From positions 22,799 through 86,798 of IMG/VR virus record IMGVR_UViG_3300021180_000006: a stretch of 64,000 bases of DNA; one strand, given 5' to 3'. This document shows, piece by piece, positions 15,603 to 24,040 of the stretch. The DNA comes from a virus. The translations under genes were made by a program, and so were the position numbers. The notes under the pieces are model-generated. The model saw only the letters and a program-made list of their open reading frames with translations. It searched no databases and was not told the DNA's origin. Position 1 is the first letter of the stretch; each line of letters begins with the position of its first letter.

Positions 15603-16658
15603 TCATAACAGATTCGCATACGGGATCGGCTTCAAGCGCCGCCAGTGTCCGACATAAATCTGGCCGGTAGGGACCGATGGAGCCTGGAGCGTTTCCCAGA
15701 AGAAGTCCGGCCCTTCCACCATCGGCGTCGGATTGGCGACGGGAGTAGCGAGCTGGTGCCCGACCTTGAAGCTGGCGGTATCCAACGGGAGTCCCGTCTT
15801 GTCGAGATAAACGATCGCTTCCGTGACTCTGGTCGGCGGCTGCTCGCCCACGTAATAAAACGGGGCCATCTGCGGGGTGGGGGCCTCTGTGTCGGGCGTC
15901 ATCGATTGTGCGGGCGTCGATGGTTGGAACCAACCGACCGAGCCCTTGTTGATTTCCCGAACGTCCCAGGCATCGCTCAATCCATCCGGTCCGGTAGCGC
16001 TGAACGTGGGTCGGATTTCAAAGGTCCATCTGACTTTCACGAAATACGCCTGTAGCGAGTATTCGCCGATCGGCACGATGTTTTTAACCCGCGCCTGTCC
16101 GGGCTGCACCGCCGCGTTCATCACCTTGCCCTTGATCACGAAGTTGTCTTTATTCATCGTCCCCATCAGCCGGGTTGCCGCCGCCGGATCGTAAAACGGC
16201 TGGTAGCGCGTGTAGACGAGGTTCATCGTCGGCAGATCGGTCTGCGCCGGCGGATCGTAAGGTTGTCCTGCCGCGGTCTGCACCGGCGTACCCTGGATGG
16301 TGTGGCTGAAATCGACGCTCTGAAGCGCCGGCTCCCAAGCCATCATGGGCGGCTGACTCAGAGGATCGGCGCTGGCTGGCGCTTCGCCGCCATCAGGGAC
16401 GCCGTATTCAGCGTGAACCCGGTAGACGGAGTAGAGGGATTTGTCGGCGCTGATGCTCAGACAGCGCAGGGTCGAGGAGAGATTGTGGGGTGCGTTGTAA
16501 TCCACCGCGAACTGCGCCGAGCAGGCCGCGATCGCGTCCACCTCGTCGACGGCGTAGGCCACGTCGAACTCGCGGTGGGCGGTCCACTTGAGCAGGTCGA
16601 CGTTGAAGTTGAGCCGCTGGTTTTCCCAGCGCTCGCTGGCTTGGGCGATGGTGGACAT
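15603..16658 (-). CDS. Putative distal tail/virion protein
   Basis: 351 aa directly downstream of the tape measure, where phages place distal tail or baseplate-hub genes. Mixed alpha/beta sequence: MSTIAQASERWENQRLNFNV at the start, YFVKVRWTFEIRPTF in the middle, YVGEQPPTRVTEAIVYLD later. I recognise no family. Role assigned from position only. Confidence 0.5.
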   Translation of the reverse strand: MSTIAQASERWENQRLNFNVDLLKWTAHREFDVAYAVDEVDAIAACSAQFAVDYNAPHNLSSTLRCLSISADKSLYSVYRVHAEYGVPDGGEAPASADPLSQPPMMAWEPALQSVDFSHTIQGTPVQTAAGQPYDPPAQTDLPTMNLVYTRYQPFYDPAAATRLMGTMNKDNFVIKGKVMNAAVQPGQARVKNIVPIGEYSLQAYFVKVRWTFEIRPTFSATGPDGLSDAWDVREINKGSVGWFQPSTPAQSMTPDTEAPTPQMAPFYYVGEQPPTRVTEAIVYLDKTGLPLDTASFKVGHQLATPVANPTPMVEGPDFFWETLQAPSVPTGQIYVGHWRRLKPIPYANLL

Positions 16659-16668
16659 GGGAGTTGAG

Positions 16669-18285
16669 TCAAAGACCGGCTGGAGCCATTGCGTCTTTGA
16701 GGAATTGACGGGCCATTTCGATCAGATGCTGGAGGTGGGTATTGGAGGCGTTCTGGGCGTCGAGCTGCTTTTGCCAGATGGCGCGTGCCGTCTGTTCCGC
16801 CTGCCGGGCATTGGCGGCAAACGCTTCCCGCCCTGCATCCTGGCCGAATTTCAATTCCGGCGACTGGGCAAATGGTGAGCTGAACGGCCCGAATTCCGGC
16901 ATGCCGGCCCGCGCGATCGCGGCCTTTTCGACGCCGACCGTCGCATCCCGCGCCGCCTCGATTTGCTTGCGTTCATCAGCGGTGAGGTCCTGGCCCTCGC
17001 GGAGCAGCTTGTTGAACTCCTCGCGTTTTTCGTTGAACTTCTCGTGAATCTCCAGGATCGTCGCCGCCTTCTTGGCCTGATTGCTGCCCAACTCCGCTTC
17101 CTCGTGCAACATTTCCAGGCCGGCTGACATCACGGCTCGTCGGCGCTCCTCGCGCTCATCCTGAATCTGGTTCTGGTGTTCGATCGTGGCTCGGTGATCG
17201 GCTTCTGTTTTCTGCGCATCAATGGCCTTCTGGGTTTGATCGTGCTGCCGATAAGCGCGCTCCCTTTCGGCGGCATCGTTGAGGGGAGGCTGGCCCGCGT
17301 CCTTTCGCTTCTGGGCCTCGTCGCGGATGCGATTCAGATCGTCATTGAGCTTCAAGTCGGCGCGGCGTTTTTCTTCCTCGTATTGATTATCGCGCAGCAC
17401 CTGCTCGGCCTCGAAACTTTCGTTCAACCCGTGCAGTTCTTCGGCGTCAGCTTCGGCGGCAAGACGCCTCAGCTTTATTTCATGCTCGGCGTCGTCGGAC
17501 TCCAATCGCTCGTTGTGCGCGGCGTTGCGGTCGCGCTCCTCACGGCGAAATTTATCGTGGATGTTCTCTATCTCAATCTGCGCAGCCTTGGTGGTATCCT
17601 CGATCGCGGAATCCTTCTGGGCGATGACCCCTTTCTCCAACTCGGTCGGATTGAAGTGGTGTTTCTTGTATTCTTCAAGTTCCTTCCGCAGGTCCGCGAT
17701 GCGATCGGCTGCCGCCCGCGCCGCGTTTCCGACCGCCGCCCCCTCCGCGCTCATACCCGGTCGTTGCTGAGCCCGCGCCTCCGCCAGTTCATTCAGGGCC
17801 GATCGCTGCTCGTGATAGGCGCGGGTGGTTTCTTCCAGCTTCTCGTGCAGATATTTCAGGGTGCCGGCGTCCGAGCGGGCGCGGTCGATCACCTTGTCTG
17901 AAGCGCCGGCCTCTTTGAGTTGTTCTGCGTGCAAGTCTTTGTAAGCATCGACGACCCGATCGAGGGCACCGACCAGCGGGTCGATTGACGACACCACATC
18001 AAGCATGCCTTGAACCTTGGCCTTGTGCAGGTCTTCGGCATCCGTCGCCTCCGAGACTCTTTCCGTGTAGGCCCGCATCCCCTCTGCCGCTCGATTCAAC
18101 CCTTCGGCCAAAAGGGCGACCACAATCCCGGCACCGCCGAGCTTCAAGCCATGCTCCAGCAGGCGCGCTCCTCCACGGCTTTCGTGGATAAAGTTTTCCA
18201 GCTTTTCCTTTGCCGACTTATAAGCCTCGGCAGTCATGTCCTTTGCGCGGAGCCAGAAAGTGATTTGTTCGGTGCGCTCGGCCAT
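16669..18285 (-). CDS. Tape-measure-like coiled-coil tail protein
   Basis: 538 aa, short for a tape measure. Residues 1-35 begin MAERTEQITFWLRAKDMTAEAYKSAKEKL, the usual N-terminal signature of phage tape measures (damaged copy at 19281-19415). A hydrophobic segment GGAGIVVALLAEGL follows at about 50-63. Residues 150-470 are almost pure charged coiled coil. It lies downstream of the tail tube and chaperone genes, as expected. If it is the length ruler the tail would be modest in length. Confidence 0.7.
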   Translation of the reverse strand: MAERTEQITFWLRAKDMTAEAYKSAKEKLENFIHESRGGARLLEHGLKLGGAGIVVALLAEGLNRAAEGMRAYTERVSEATDAEDLHKAKVQGMLDVVSSIDPLVGALDRVVDAYKDLHAEQLKEAGASDKVIDRARSDAGTLKYLHEKLEETTRAYHEQRSALNELAEARAQQRPGMSAEGAAVGNAARAAADRIADLRKELEEYKKHHFNPTELEKGVIAQKDSAIEDTTKAAQIEIENIHDKFRREERDRNAAHNERLESDDAEHEIKLRRLAAEADAEELHGLNESFEAEQVLRDNQYEEEKRRADLKLNDDLNRIRDEAQKRKDAGQPPLNDAAERERAYRQHDQTQKAIDAQKTEADHRATIEHQNQIQDEREERRRAVMSAGLEMLHEEAELGSNQAKKAATILEIHEKFNEKREEFNKLLREGQDLTADERKQIEAARDATVGVEKAAIARAGMPEFGPFSSPFAQSPELKFGQDAGREAFAANARQAEQTARAIWQKQLDAQNASNTHLQHLIEMARQFLKDAMAPAGL

Positions 18286-18358
18286 GGGGAGATTCGTAAA
18301 GGGGTTGCGTGGTCGCTAGGGTATCGCGGTACGGGGGAACATTTCGGGAGTCCCGCCC

Positions 18359-19288
18359 ATGAAAACGTCAATCGCGGTTCTGCTGGTCCTGTTGTGTGCC
18401 GCCGGTCCACAGCCGACGCGCCCGGCCTGGGACGGGAAAACCTGGCAGCTTGGCTGGGCCCACGGCACGGCGCAGCAGGTGGCGGATCAGATCAACGGCG
18501 ACGTTCTGCGTCTGGGTCGCCGCTGCGCCGAAGCGCGCTCGAGCATCGCCGATGAACGGGTGCGCTTGGGCAAACTGCACGATGCCCGGTTGGCCACGCT
18601 GCACGCCACAGACGCGGCGGGCAAGATCGCCCAGATCGCCGACCTCACACAGCGCCTCAACCAGGCGCGGGCCGATCACGATTCAGCCGCGGCCATCGCC
18701 CTCAGCTCGCAACTGAATCACGACCGCCAGGACCTGGCCGGGATGGAGACGGCGGCCATCGCCGGCGACGATTCCCTCAACCGTTCGCAGGCGCTCTTGC
18801 GCGATCAGGAGGTCCAGCTTGCGGCGCTGGCGAATTCATTGTCCGATGCCCGAGCGTGGCGCGGGCAGATGCTCGATGCCATGCGGAACTCATTTCAACT
18901 CGCCTGGCCGCTGCACAAGGGCGACGTCGGACTTCTGGGGCCGACCAAAAGCACCGATCCGCTGCGCGATCTGGTCCGAAAGACGCACGGGGCGCGGGTG
19001 TCCGCGATGATCTTCGACAACACCCGCCTGGCCTACGCCACCGAATGGCGCGAACAGACCGAGGAGCACGAATCGATCACCACCAACAAGGTGGTGCAGC
19101 ATCCCTTCCTGGTCCAGCCCGACGGCGCGATGCCCGAGGCGGATACCGTCGTGGAGATTGCCGTGCTCGATGAAGACCCGCCCGCCGCCACGGCGATCGG
19201 CCAGGCGGTCGAATTGGCGGTGATCGCGCCGCGGCCGGATCACCCGTTCAGCCAGTTGATGAAGGCGATCGACGACGGGATCAAGTAG
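18359..19288 (+). CDS. Secreted hypothetical protein
   Basis: 309 aa with a signal peptide (MKTSIAVLLVLLCAAGPQPT). The mature part is largely helical with many Ala/Gln/Arg (residues 45-170) and then an alpha/beta domain with ARVSAMIFDNTRLAYATEW and EADTVVEIAVLDED. GGGAG lies before the ATG. Divergent from the tape measure across a 73-base gap. Possibly periplasmic, acting with the pseudopilin genes that follow; function unknown. Confidence 0.65.
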   Translation: MKTSIAVLLVLLCAAGPQPTRPAWDGKTWQLGWAHGTAQQVADQINGDVLRLGRRCAEARSSIADERVRLGKLHDARLATLHATDAAGKIAQIADLTQRLNQARADHDSAAAIALSSQLNHDRQDLAGMETAAIAGDDSLNRSQALLRDQEVQLAALANSLSDARAWRGQMLDAMRNSFQLAWPLHKGDVGLLGPTKSTDPLRDLVRKTHGARVSAMIFDNTRLAYATEWREQTEEHESITTNKVVQHPFLVQPDGAMPEADTVVEIAVLDEDPPAATAIGQAVELAVIAPRPDHPFSQLMKAIDDGIK

Positions 19289-19415
19289 GAGACGCGAAGT
19301 CCCCGAGCCGCCGAGCGCCAGTTCTTCCCTGCCTTTTGTTGGCCGAGTCGTAAGCCTCGCCGGTTTCGTCCTTTGCGCGGAGCTTAAACGTGATCTGTTC
19401 GGTGCGGTCGGCCAT
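19281..19415 (-). pseudogene. Decayed copy of the tape-measure 5' end
   Basis: Reads MADRTEQITFKLRAKDETGEAYDSA and then diverges, against MAERTEQITFWLRAKDMTAEAYKSA in the tape-measure gene; the DNA is also clearly similar around 18213-18285. It stops after 44 codons, overlapping the end of the secreted-protein gene on the other strand. It suggests that the rightward block 18359-21046 was inserted at or near a duplicated tape-measure start. Confidence 0.7.
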
Positions 19416-19471
19416 GGTCTTTACTATTTGCTGTTTGACTTGCCCGGCTCACCAAGGGCATGATGGCTTCC

Positions 19472-19586
19472 GCTGTCCAAAAAACGTGATTCCCCCCGCG
19501 TCACAAACGGAATCACCACGAAACGCATCCGCCTCAGCGCCAAACTCGCCTCGCGCGTTATTTGGACAGCCGCTGTGTGCGGATGC
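19472..19586. other. Interleaved inverted repeats upstream of the pseudopilin genes
   Basis: GCTGTCCAAA (19472-19481) pairs with TTTGGACAGC (19561-19570); GTGATTCC (19486-19493) with GGAATCAC (19509-19516); GCATCCGC (19525-19532) with GCGGATGC (19579-19586). The first and third pairs interleave. It could be a structured leader RNA or recombination footprint; no gene is visible from 19416 to 19606. Confidence 0.4.
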
Positions 19587-19606
19587 TTGCGCTACGGAGA
19601 GCAAAC

Positions 19607-19810
19607 ATGAAACGCCTTTTTGAATTGATCGTCTGCCTGGCGATCGTCGCAGTGATGGTCGTCATCGCCGAGCGCCGCTACGCGAGGCCGACGATTCCCG
19701 AGGTCCCCGACAACCTCGCCCGCTCAATGGACTCGCTCCGGGCCGAAGTCGGACCGCATACTTACCGCGGGCAGGTTTTGCCACAGCAGTCGCCCCAGCC
19801 CCAGCACTAG
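19607..19810 (+). CDS. Small single-pass membrane protein
   Basis: 67 aa with GGAG ahead of the ATG. MKRLFELIVCLAIVAVMVVIAERRYA is a short N-terminal membrane anchor followed by a 40-residue polar tail. It is ten bases upstream of the pseudopilin and probably its partner. Confidence 0.6.
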   Translation: MKRLFELIVCLAIVAVMVVIAERRYARPTIPEVPDNLARSMDSLRAEVGPHTYRGQVLPQQSPQPQH

Positions 19811-19819
19811 GAGATCACC

Positions 19820-21046
19820 ATGAACGCAGGACGCACATCGAACTCACTCGCACGACGCGGTTTTTCCTTCACCGAGATTCTGTTCGCCATCATGATCCTG
19901 GGCATCGGCTTCATTCTGGTGGCTTCCATGTTCCCGGTGGCCATCAAACAGGCAGATACCAGCAAGTCAGAGACGGTCGGCGCTCAACTCGCCCGCACCG
20001 GCGTCTCGTTCGTTCAGCAGATGGGGAGCACGAGCTTCTACCAGATTTCGCCCACGGCCGTTCCTGCTGGCGACAAGCTCTGCGTTCTGCGGCCGACCGT
20101 GCAATTTCCCGGCACTCATCTTTTCACGGATCAGGACTTGTATAACGCCATCAAGCCCGGCAGCGCTGTTGATCCAACGAACGCATTGCCGCCCTACACG
20201 GTGCCGGGAACTTACATCGTGCCTGGTGAGGTGTGGGACTTCATGCCGATCAGCCCAACCGGATTCGGCGCTGAGCCGGTCGCGGCGGTGGCTTCCGGCA
20301 GTGGTTCCGTGCCCACCAGCACGAATCTGAGTGCGCTGCTATGCTCGATGATTTCTGAGAACATGGTGCAGACCGCCGACCCGAAATACGGGTGGGTGGC
20401 ATTCTACAAGCGCGACATGATCGAAACGGTGATTGCCCCGCCCGGCGGCGCCATCACGCGATCGCTGGCTTACGCGCCGTCTGCTCAGATCATCGTTGTT
20501 GCCGTTGCCGACCGCAACGCCACGTCCTACACCACTTCCATCAACCCCAGCGGAACGCCGGCCCTTGATGTGCCCGCCGTTCCCTCATCGCCCACGCCGC
20601 CTGCGGTTGTCACTCAGCCGCCATCCCTGCAAGCGTCCCGATCCGCACCCGGTTCCCCGGCCACGATCATCCCGCCCGATGCGAATAGCCTGGACGCCAC
20701 CATTAGCTTCTCCGATCCAATTCAGAACCAGCGGGCCGACGAAGGCGCGTTTGTCATTGTCGCGGCCGACGCCCAGGGGACGATGCCGCTGAGCAGCCCG
20801 TTTCATGGATTGCTGAATGGGCGAATCTACCGGCTTGGGGCATTCGACGCAGGATCGTCGCAGTGGAAGTTCGCGCCGGGGTACGGGCCATCAACCTCCG
20901 ACATCACGGCGATGGCCGGCCACAACAGATTTTCCGTCTACCTGATCGGCCGAGGGCTCAACCCGGACGGCTCAACGCCGGTCTATTCGGGGCTGGCGCA
21001 GGACGTGGCCGCCTACAGCACGTTCGTTTCCTGTCCGATCAATTGA
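19820..21046 (+). CDS. Type II secretion/type IV pilus pseudopilin-like protein
   Basis: 408 aa. Residues 13-43 form a prepilin cleavage and anchor region: RRG followed by FSFTEILFAIMILGIGFILV, with the conserved Glu at +5 after the predicted cleavage between Gly and Phe. The remainder is a long beta-rich Ser/Pro/Thr ectodomain with no named family. Minor pseudopilins of planctomycete secretion systems have this form. It needs a host prepilin peptidase; none is encoded here. Unusual as phage cargo. Confidence 0.75.
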   Translation: MNAGRTSNSLARRGFSFTEILFAIMILGIGFILVASMFPVAIKQADTSKSETVGAQLARTGVSFVQQMGSTSFYQISPTAVPAGDKLCVLRPTVQFPGTHLFTDQDLYNAIKPGSAVDPTNALPPYTVPGTYIVPGEVWDFMPISPTGFGAEPVAAVASGSGSVPTSTNLSALLCSMISENMVQTADPKYGWVAFYKRDMIETVIAPPGGAITRSLAYAPSAQIIVVAVADRNATSYTTSINPSGTPALDVPAVPSSPTPPAVVTQPPSLQASRSAPGSPATIIPPDANSLDATISFSDPIQNQRADEGAFVIVAADAQGTMPLSSPFHGLLNGRIYRLGAFDAGSSQWKFAPGYGPSTSDITAMAGHNRFSVYLIGRGLNPDGSTPVYSGLAQDVAAYSTFVSCPIN

Positions 21047-21051
21047 AGCGG

Positions 21052-21684
21052 TCATCGTCCCGCTTTGAGCCGGTCGATCTGCGATTCGATGTTCTTGGAC
21101 AAACTCCCCTGCAACTCGGTCTGAATGGACTCGATGCGCGAGGGATTGTTGGCCAATACGCCGATCGCCGTCGGGCCGTACAACTCGCGGATGGGCAGGG
21201 CGGGGCGCTTCTGCACCAGCGCCTTGCGCTTGCCCTTGACCATTTGCAATCCGGCGCCCGGTTTGCGCTTGAAGACGCCCTGATGTCCTTCGCGCTGCTG
21301 ACTGCCGCGCAGGGGCATGGTGGCGATGAAGGCCCCGCGGATCAACTGACTTCCCCCGCCCTTGCGCACCGACACCCTCACGCCCTGCCGCGTCTGCACG
21401 GGATGGTATTCCCCCATGGGCACTTCGTCGTGCGAGACGTTGATGCTGCCGGCGAGCACTTGCGGCGTCGAACGGTGCAGTCTCAGCGCCCGCAATGCCG
21501 CCTTCTGGCTGATGTTCAATTCCTCGGTGATGGTTTTCTTCAAGAGGGTGCGGCCGTGCTCCAGCGTCTTGTTGATCGCCCCCGACAGAGCGCGGCGGGC
21601 GCCGTTGGGGATCGAGGAGAGCATCTTCTTGACGCGGGCCTCCTCAACCGGATCGATCACCAGCTCGAAATGGATATCGGGCAT
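21052..21684 (-). CDS. Prophage minor tail protein Z (GPZ)-like
   Basis: 210 aa. Starts MPDIHFELVIDPVEEARVKK and contains ARRALSGAINKTLEHGRTLL, ITEELNISQKAALRALRL, then repeated Gly/Arg patches (FIATMPLRG, FKRKPGAG) as in the GPZ family, a tail-completion protein of lambda-like siphophages. Lies between tail chaperone and tape measure. The start is three bases from the divergent methyltransferase start. Confidence 0.7.
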   Translation of the reverse strand: MPDIHFELVIDPVEEARVKKMLSSIPNGARRALSGAINKTLEHGRTLLKKTITEELNISQKAALRALRLHRSTPQVLAGSINVSHDEVPMGEYHPVQTRQGVRVSVRKGGGSQLIRGAFIATMPLRGSQQREGHQGVFKRKPGAGLQMVKGKRKALVQKRPALPIRELYGPTAIGVLANNPSRIESIQTELQGSLSKNIESQIDRLKAGR

Positions 21685-21687
21685 AAT

Positions 21688-22491
21688 ATGCGTCCGATGA
21701 GTTCAACCCTCGCCAAGTCGCGCTACCGCGAAGCCCGCCAAGTGTGGACGATGGCGCAAGCGGTTGCAGCCTGGCAAGCGCATTTCCCGGCGATCCGCCA
21801 GCGCGCGGCCGTGATGGGCCAAATTTCGCGCAATATCGATCAGTCGCTCGGATCGCAATGGCGCGAAGTGGATGTGGAAGCGTTCTTGGCCGAATTTGAT
21901 CCCTCACGCTCTTATTCGCGAAAGTGGTGGGAACAGAAACTCGGCAGCGCGGGATTCGCACGCGAGATCGAGATCGACCACTACATGATCGTGCGCGAGG
22001 CCTTCGCCCACACGTTTTCCTTTACCATCCCCTCGACCGAAGCATTAAACGCGATCCGGTCATTCATCGGCGATGCGCCGGTCATCGAATATTTCGCCGG
22101 TCGAGGCTATTGGGCTTATCTGCTCAACCGGGAGTTTGGCGTGCAGATCACCGCCACCGACCGCAATCAGGTCCAGGGTGAACACAGCTTTGACTGCTCG
22201 GGTGGCGGAAGCTTCATGCCCGTCGATCCCCTGGACATCGGCGGAGCGCGCCTTCCCAATGGGTTTGTCGCCATGATCGCGTGGATTCCTTATCTGAGCA
22301 CGGCCGCCGATCGATTCCTCAAGCGCATGCAGCCGGGTGAAAAACTGATCCTGATCGGCGAATGGGGCGGTTGCTGCGCCGCCGATTCGACCTTCGACAT
22401 TCTGGAAAAGCATTTCGAGCAGGTCAGTGAGTTCGCCGTCCCGCAGTTCTACGGCCTGCACGATCGCGGCTGTTTTCTGGAGCGGCGCTAG
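21688..22491 (+). CDS. SAM-dependent methyltransferase-like protein
   Basis: 267 aa from ATG 21688 (ATG 21697 also possible); the long in-frame extension to 20863 is antisense to the tail gene and discarded. Motif I reads VIEYFAGRGYWAYLL, followed by ITATDRN as the acidic strand end, and AMIAWIPYLST in the motif IV position. An N-terminal helical part (1-110) is unassigned. Rightward cassette in the tail operon; a TAATAT box overlaps the start. Acceptor unknown. Confidence 0.6.
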   Translation: MRPMSSTLAKSRYREARQVWTMAQAVAAWQAHFPAIRQRAAVMGQISRNIDQSLGSQWREVDVEAFLAEFDPSRSYSRKWWEQKLGSAGFAREIEIDHYMIVREAFAHTFSFTIPSTEALNAIRSFIGDAPVIEYFAGRGYWAYLLNREFGVQITATDRNQVQGEHSFDCSGGGSFMPVDPLDIGGARLPNGFVAMIAWIPYLSTAADRFLKRMQPGEKLILIGEWGGCCAADSTFDILEKHFEQVSEFAVPQFYGLHDRGCFLERR

Positions 22492-22919
22492 AACTCCTCC
22501 TCCTCCCCATCGATCTTCACCGGCGCGCCGCGGGCGAGCTTGTGCATCTGCTCCTGCTGTCTGACAAACTCGATCGCCTCAAGAAAAATAGCGGCCTGGT
22601 CGTACAGGCCGCCGGCCGCCGGATAGCGTCCGGCTTTGAAATCGGGCAGGAGGTTGAGGATCTCCCATACGTCCGGGGTGACGAAATCCAGCGGGCAAGC
22701 CGTCAATCGCTCGGCCTCGAAGCGCCGGCCTCCGCAGCGCGGGCAGACGCGCTCGCCGTTCTGATCGAAGCCGCTGGTGCCCTGGCCGCCGCACTCCAGG
22801 CAGGGGATGTTCAAGCCGTCGGCGTCGCAGGTGGGTTTGAAGCACTTTCGCTTGGTGCGGCAGGGGGGATCGGTGAGGCAGAGTTTGCCCCAGCGGATTG
22901 CCGCTCCAATAGCAAGGCT
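22488..22919 (-). CDS. Tail assembly chaperone, -1 frame extension (GT-like) with zinc ribbons
   Basis: This frame has no ATG; the only canonical start is a TTG at 22814. It is open without stop from the A9 run of the upstream gene (22919) to 22488 and reads as coherent Cys-rich protein: KLCLTDPPCRTKRKC, FKPTC, CLECGG and CPRCGG, then a helical end. Third codon positions are nearly all G or C, which is not so in the 0 frame over the same bases. I infer it is made as the C-terminal part of a frameshift fusion of about 271 aa, like lambda G-T. Confidence 0.65.
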   Translation of the reverse strand, partial: SLAIGAAIRWGKLCLTDPPCRTKRKCFKPTCDADGLNIPCLECGGQGTSGFDQNGERVCPRCGGRRFEAERLTACPLDFVTPDVWEILNLLPDFKAGRYPAAGGLYDQAAIFLEAIEFVRQQEQMHKLARGAPVKIDGEEEEF

Positions 22920-23302
22920 TTTTTTTTGTCTACGTGCATCCTGATGGCGTTCTCCGTGCCCAGATCGAGCAGCTCGTACTTGTCCACCAGATCGATGATG
23001 TCGTCGAAGTTCGGGATGCCGTTCTCGTCGCGCTTGAACTCGACCGGCTTGCCTTCGCGGTCGGTGAGGTTCTTCCAGCCCATGTAGATGATGCCCAGGG
23101 CCTCGTCGAGCTTGGCCTCGGATTCTTCATTGCTCAGGCGCGCACTCTGGGAGCGCAGTTCTTCTTCCAGCTTCTGAATCCGCTTGGCCTCGCGGCGGGT
23201 GACGAAGCGGGCGAGAAACGTCGGGCGCGTTTCCTCGGGCTTGGCCTGGTCGGTAATCAGAACCACGGGGAAGGTTTCGGTGGGATCGCAGCTCAAAGGC
23301 AT
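22811..23302 (-). CDS. Tail assembly chaperone (G-like)
   Basis: 163 aa, downstream of the tail tube gene apart from an inserted HNH gene. Residues 1-125 are a helical charged protein (LARFVTRREAKRIQKLEEEL, IIYMGWKNLTDREGKPVEF, IIDLVDKYELLDLGTENAI), typical of tail chaperones. VDKKK ends at an A9 run; the remaining 35 residues in frame 0 are Ser/Pro/Ala-rich filler. Stop overlaps the TTG of the downstream frame. Function by position and frameshift architecture. Confidence 0.65.
   Translation of the reverse strand: MPLSCDPTETFPVVLITDQAKPEETRPTFLARFVTRREAKRIQKLEEELRSQSARLSNEESEAKLDEALGIIYMGWKNLTDREGKPVEFKRDENGIPNFDDIIDLVDKYELLDLGTENAIRMHVDKKKALLLERQSAGANSASPIPPAAPSESASNPPATPTA
22892..22927 (-). 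promoter_or_regulatory. Candidate -1 programmed frameshift site (A9) with hairpin
   Basis: On the - strand AAA AAA AAA (22927-22919) supplies A AAA AAA slippery heptamers in frame. Thirteen bases on, AGCGG pairs with CCGCT around a CAAT loop (22905-22892). A -1 slip enters the long open frame ending at 22488. A homopolymer length error in the assembly would give the same picture. Confidence 0.6.
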
Positions 23303-23305
23303 AGG

Positions 23306-23995
23306 TCATTTTTCCTTACGGGGAATCCGACGCACGGGACCGTCTTCAATCTTGTGGCATCCGTTGCAAAGCCATCGCACGTCCAGGCGATGCTTGCGCG
23401 CGTAACCCTTGTGGTGATGGGCGGTGAGCCGTCGTCGTTTCCCGCAGCGTTGACAACGTTCCGGTTTTTGCAATCGTCCATCGCGCAGCGCATTTGCGAC
23501 GTGGTAACGGGCGGCGATTTTTCCCGCGTGGTGTTGTTTCTCGCGGGCATGGGCGGCTGCGAAAACCCGTTTGCCGCGGGCGGTTTCCCGGTACTGCTTT
23601 TGGTACTCGATCAGCTCGTCGCGGTGCTGGCGATAATATCGATGCGCACGTTTTTTTATTCGCGACTTCACCTCCGGTCGCGATCGATATTCCGCACTTT
23701 CTGCTAAATAGCGCTCGCGGTAGCGCAGGTAACGGGCACGCTGTTGCGCAGCCACTTTCTCAGGATTTTCCAAACGGTAGCGCCGCACTGCCGCCAGTCG
23801 TTCCTTGCGATGACGCCGATAGTGTTCGCGGGACCGCTTTCGCAGTTCATCTCCCTTGGCGATCGTCCGAGCCTTCATGTAGGCGGATACGCACTTCTTA
23901 CACTTGGCTTGGCGACCATCTTTAGACCGCGCATTTTTGCTGAATGATGAAAGAAAAAGGTAACGGCGACATTTCTGACAGCGCTTTTTTGCCAT
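23306..23995 (-). CDS. Free-standing HNH endonuclease with zinc ribbon
   Basis: 229 aa from the ATG at 23995 (an ATG eight codons earlier exists). N-terminus CQKCRRYLFLSSFSKNARSK followed by CKKC is the zinc ribbon seen on many phage HNH proteins. Then come repeated basic EHYRRHRKE-type helices. The C-terminus CQRCGKRRRLTAHHHKGYAR with LCNGCHK forms the HNH/zinc core. It sits between tail tube and chaperone genes and is AT-richer than its neighbours, so it is likely a homing insertion. Confidence 0.8.
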   Translation of the reverse strand: MAKKRCQKCRRYLFLSSFSKNARSKDGRQAKCKKCVSAYMKARTIAKGDELRKRSREHYRRHRKERLAAVRRYRLENPEKVAAQQRARYLRYRERYLAESAEYRSRPEVKSRIKKRAHRYYRQHRDELIEYQKQYRETARGKRVFAAAHAREKQHHAGKIAARYHVANALRDGRLQKPERCQRCGKRRRLTAHHHKGYARKHRLDVRWLCNGCHKIEDGPVRRIPRKEK

Positions 23996-24040
23996 CCCCG
24001 GACAATACCCGAATGGCATCGCGTTTACTATTACATTCTG

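Noticed and set aside
20863-21687. Long rightward extension of the methyltransferase reading frame
   Set aside because: It is antisense to the GPZ-like tail gene and the pseudopilin end, has Arg/His-rich shadow composition, and the fold starts after 21688.
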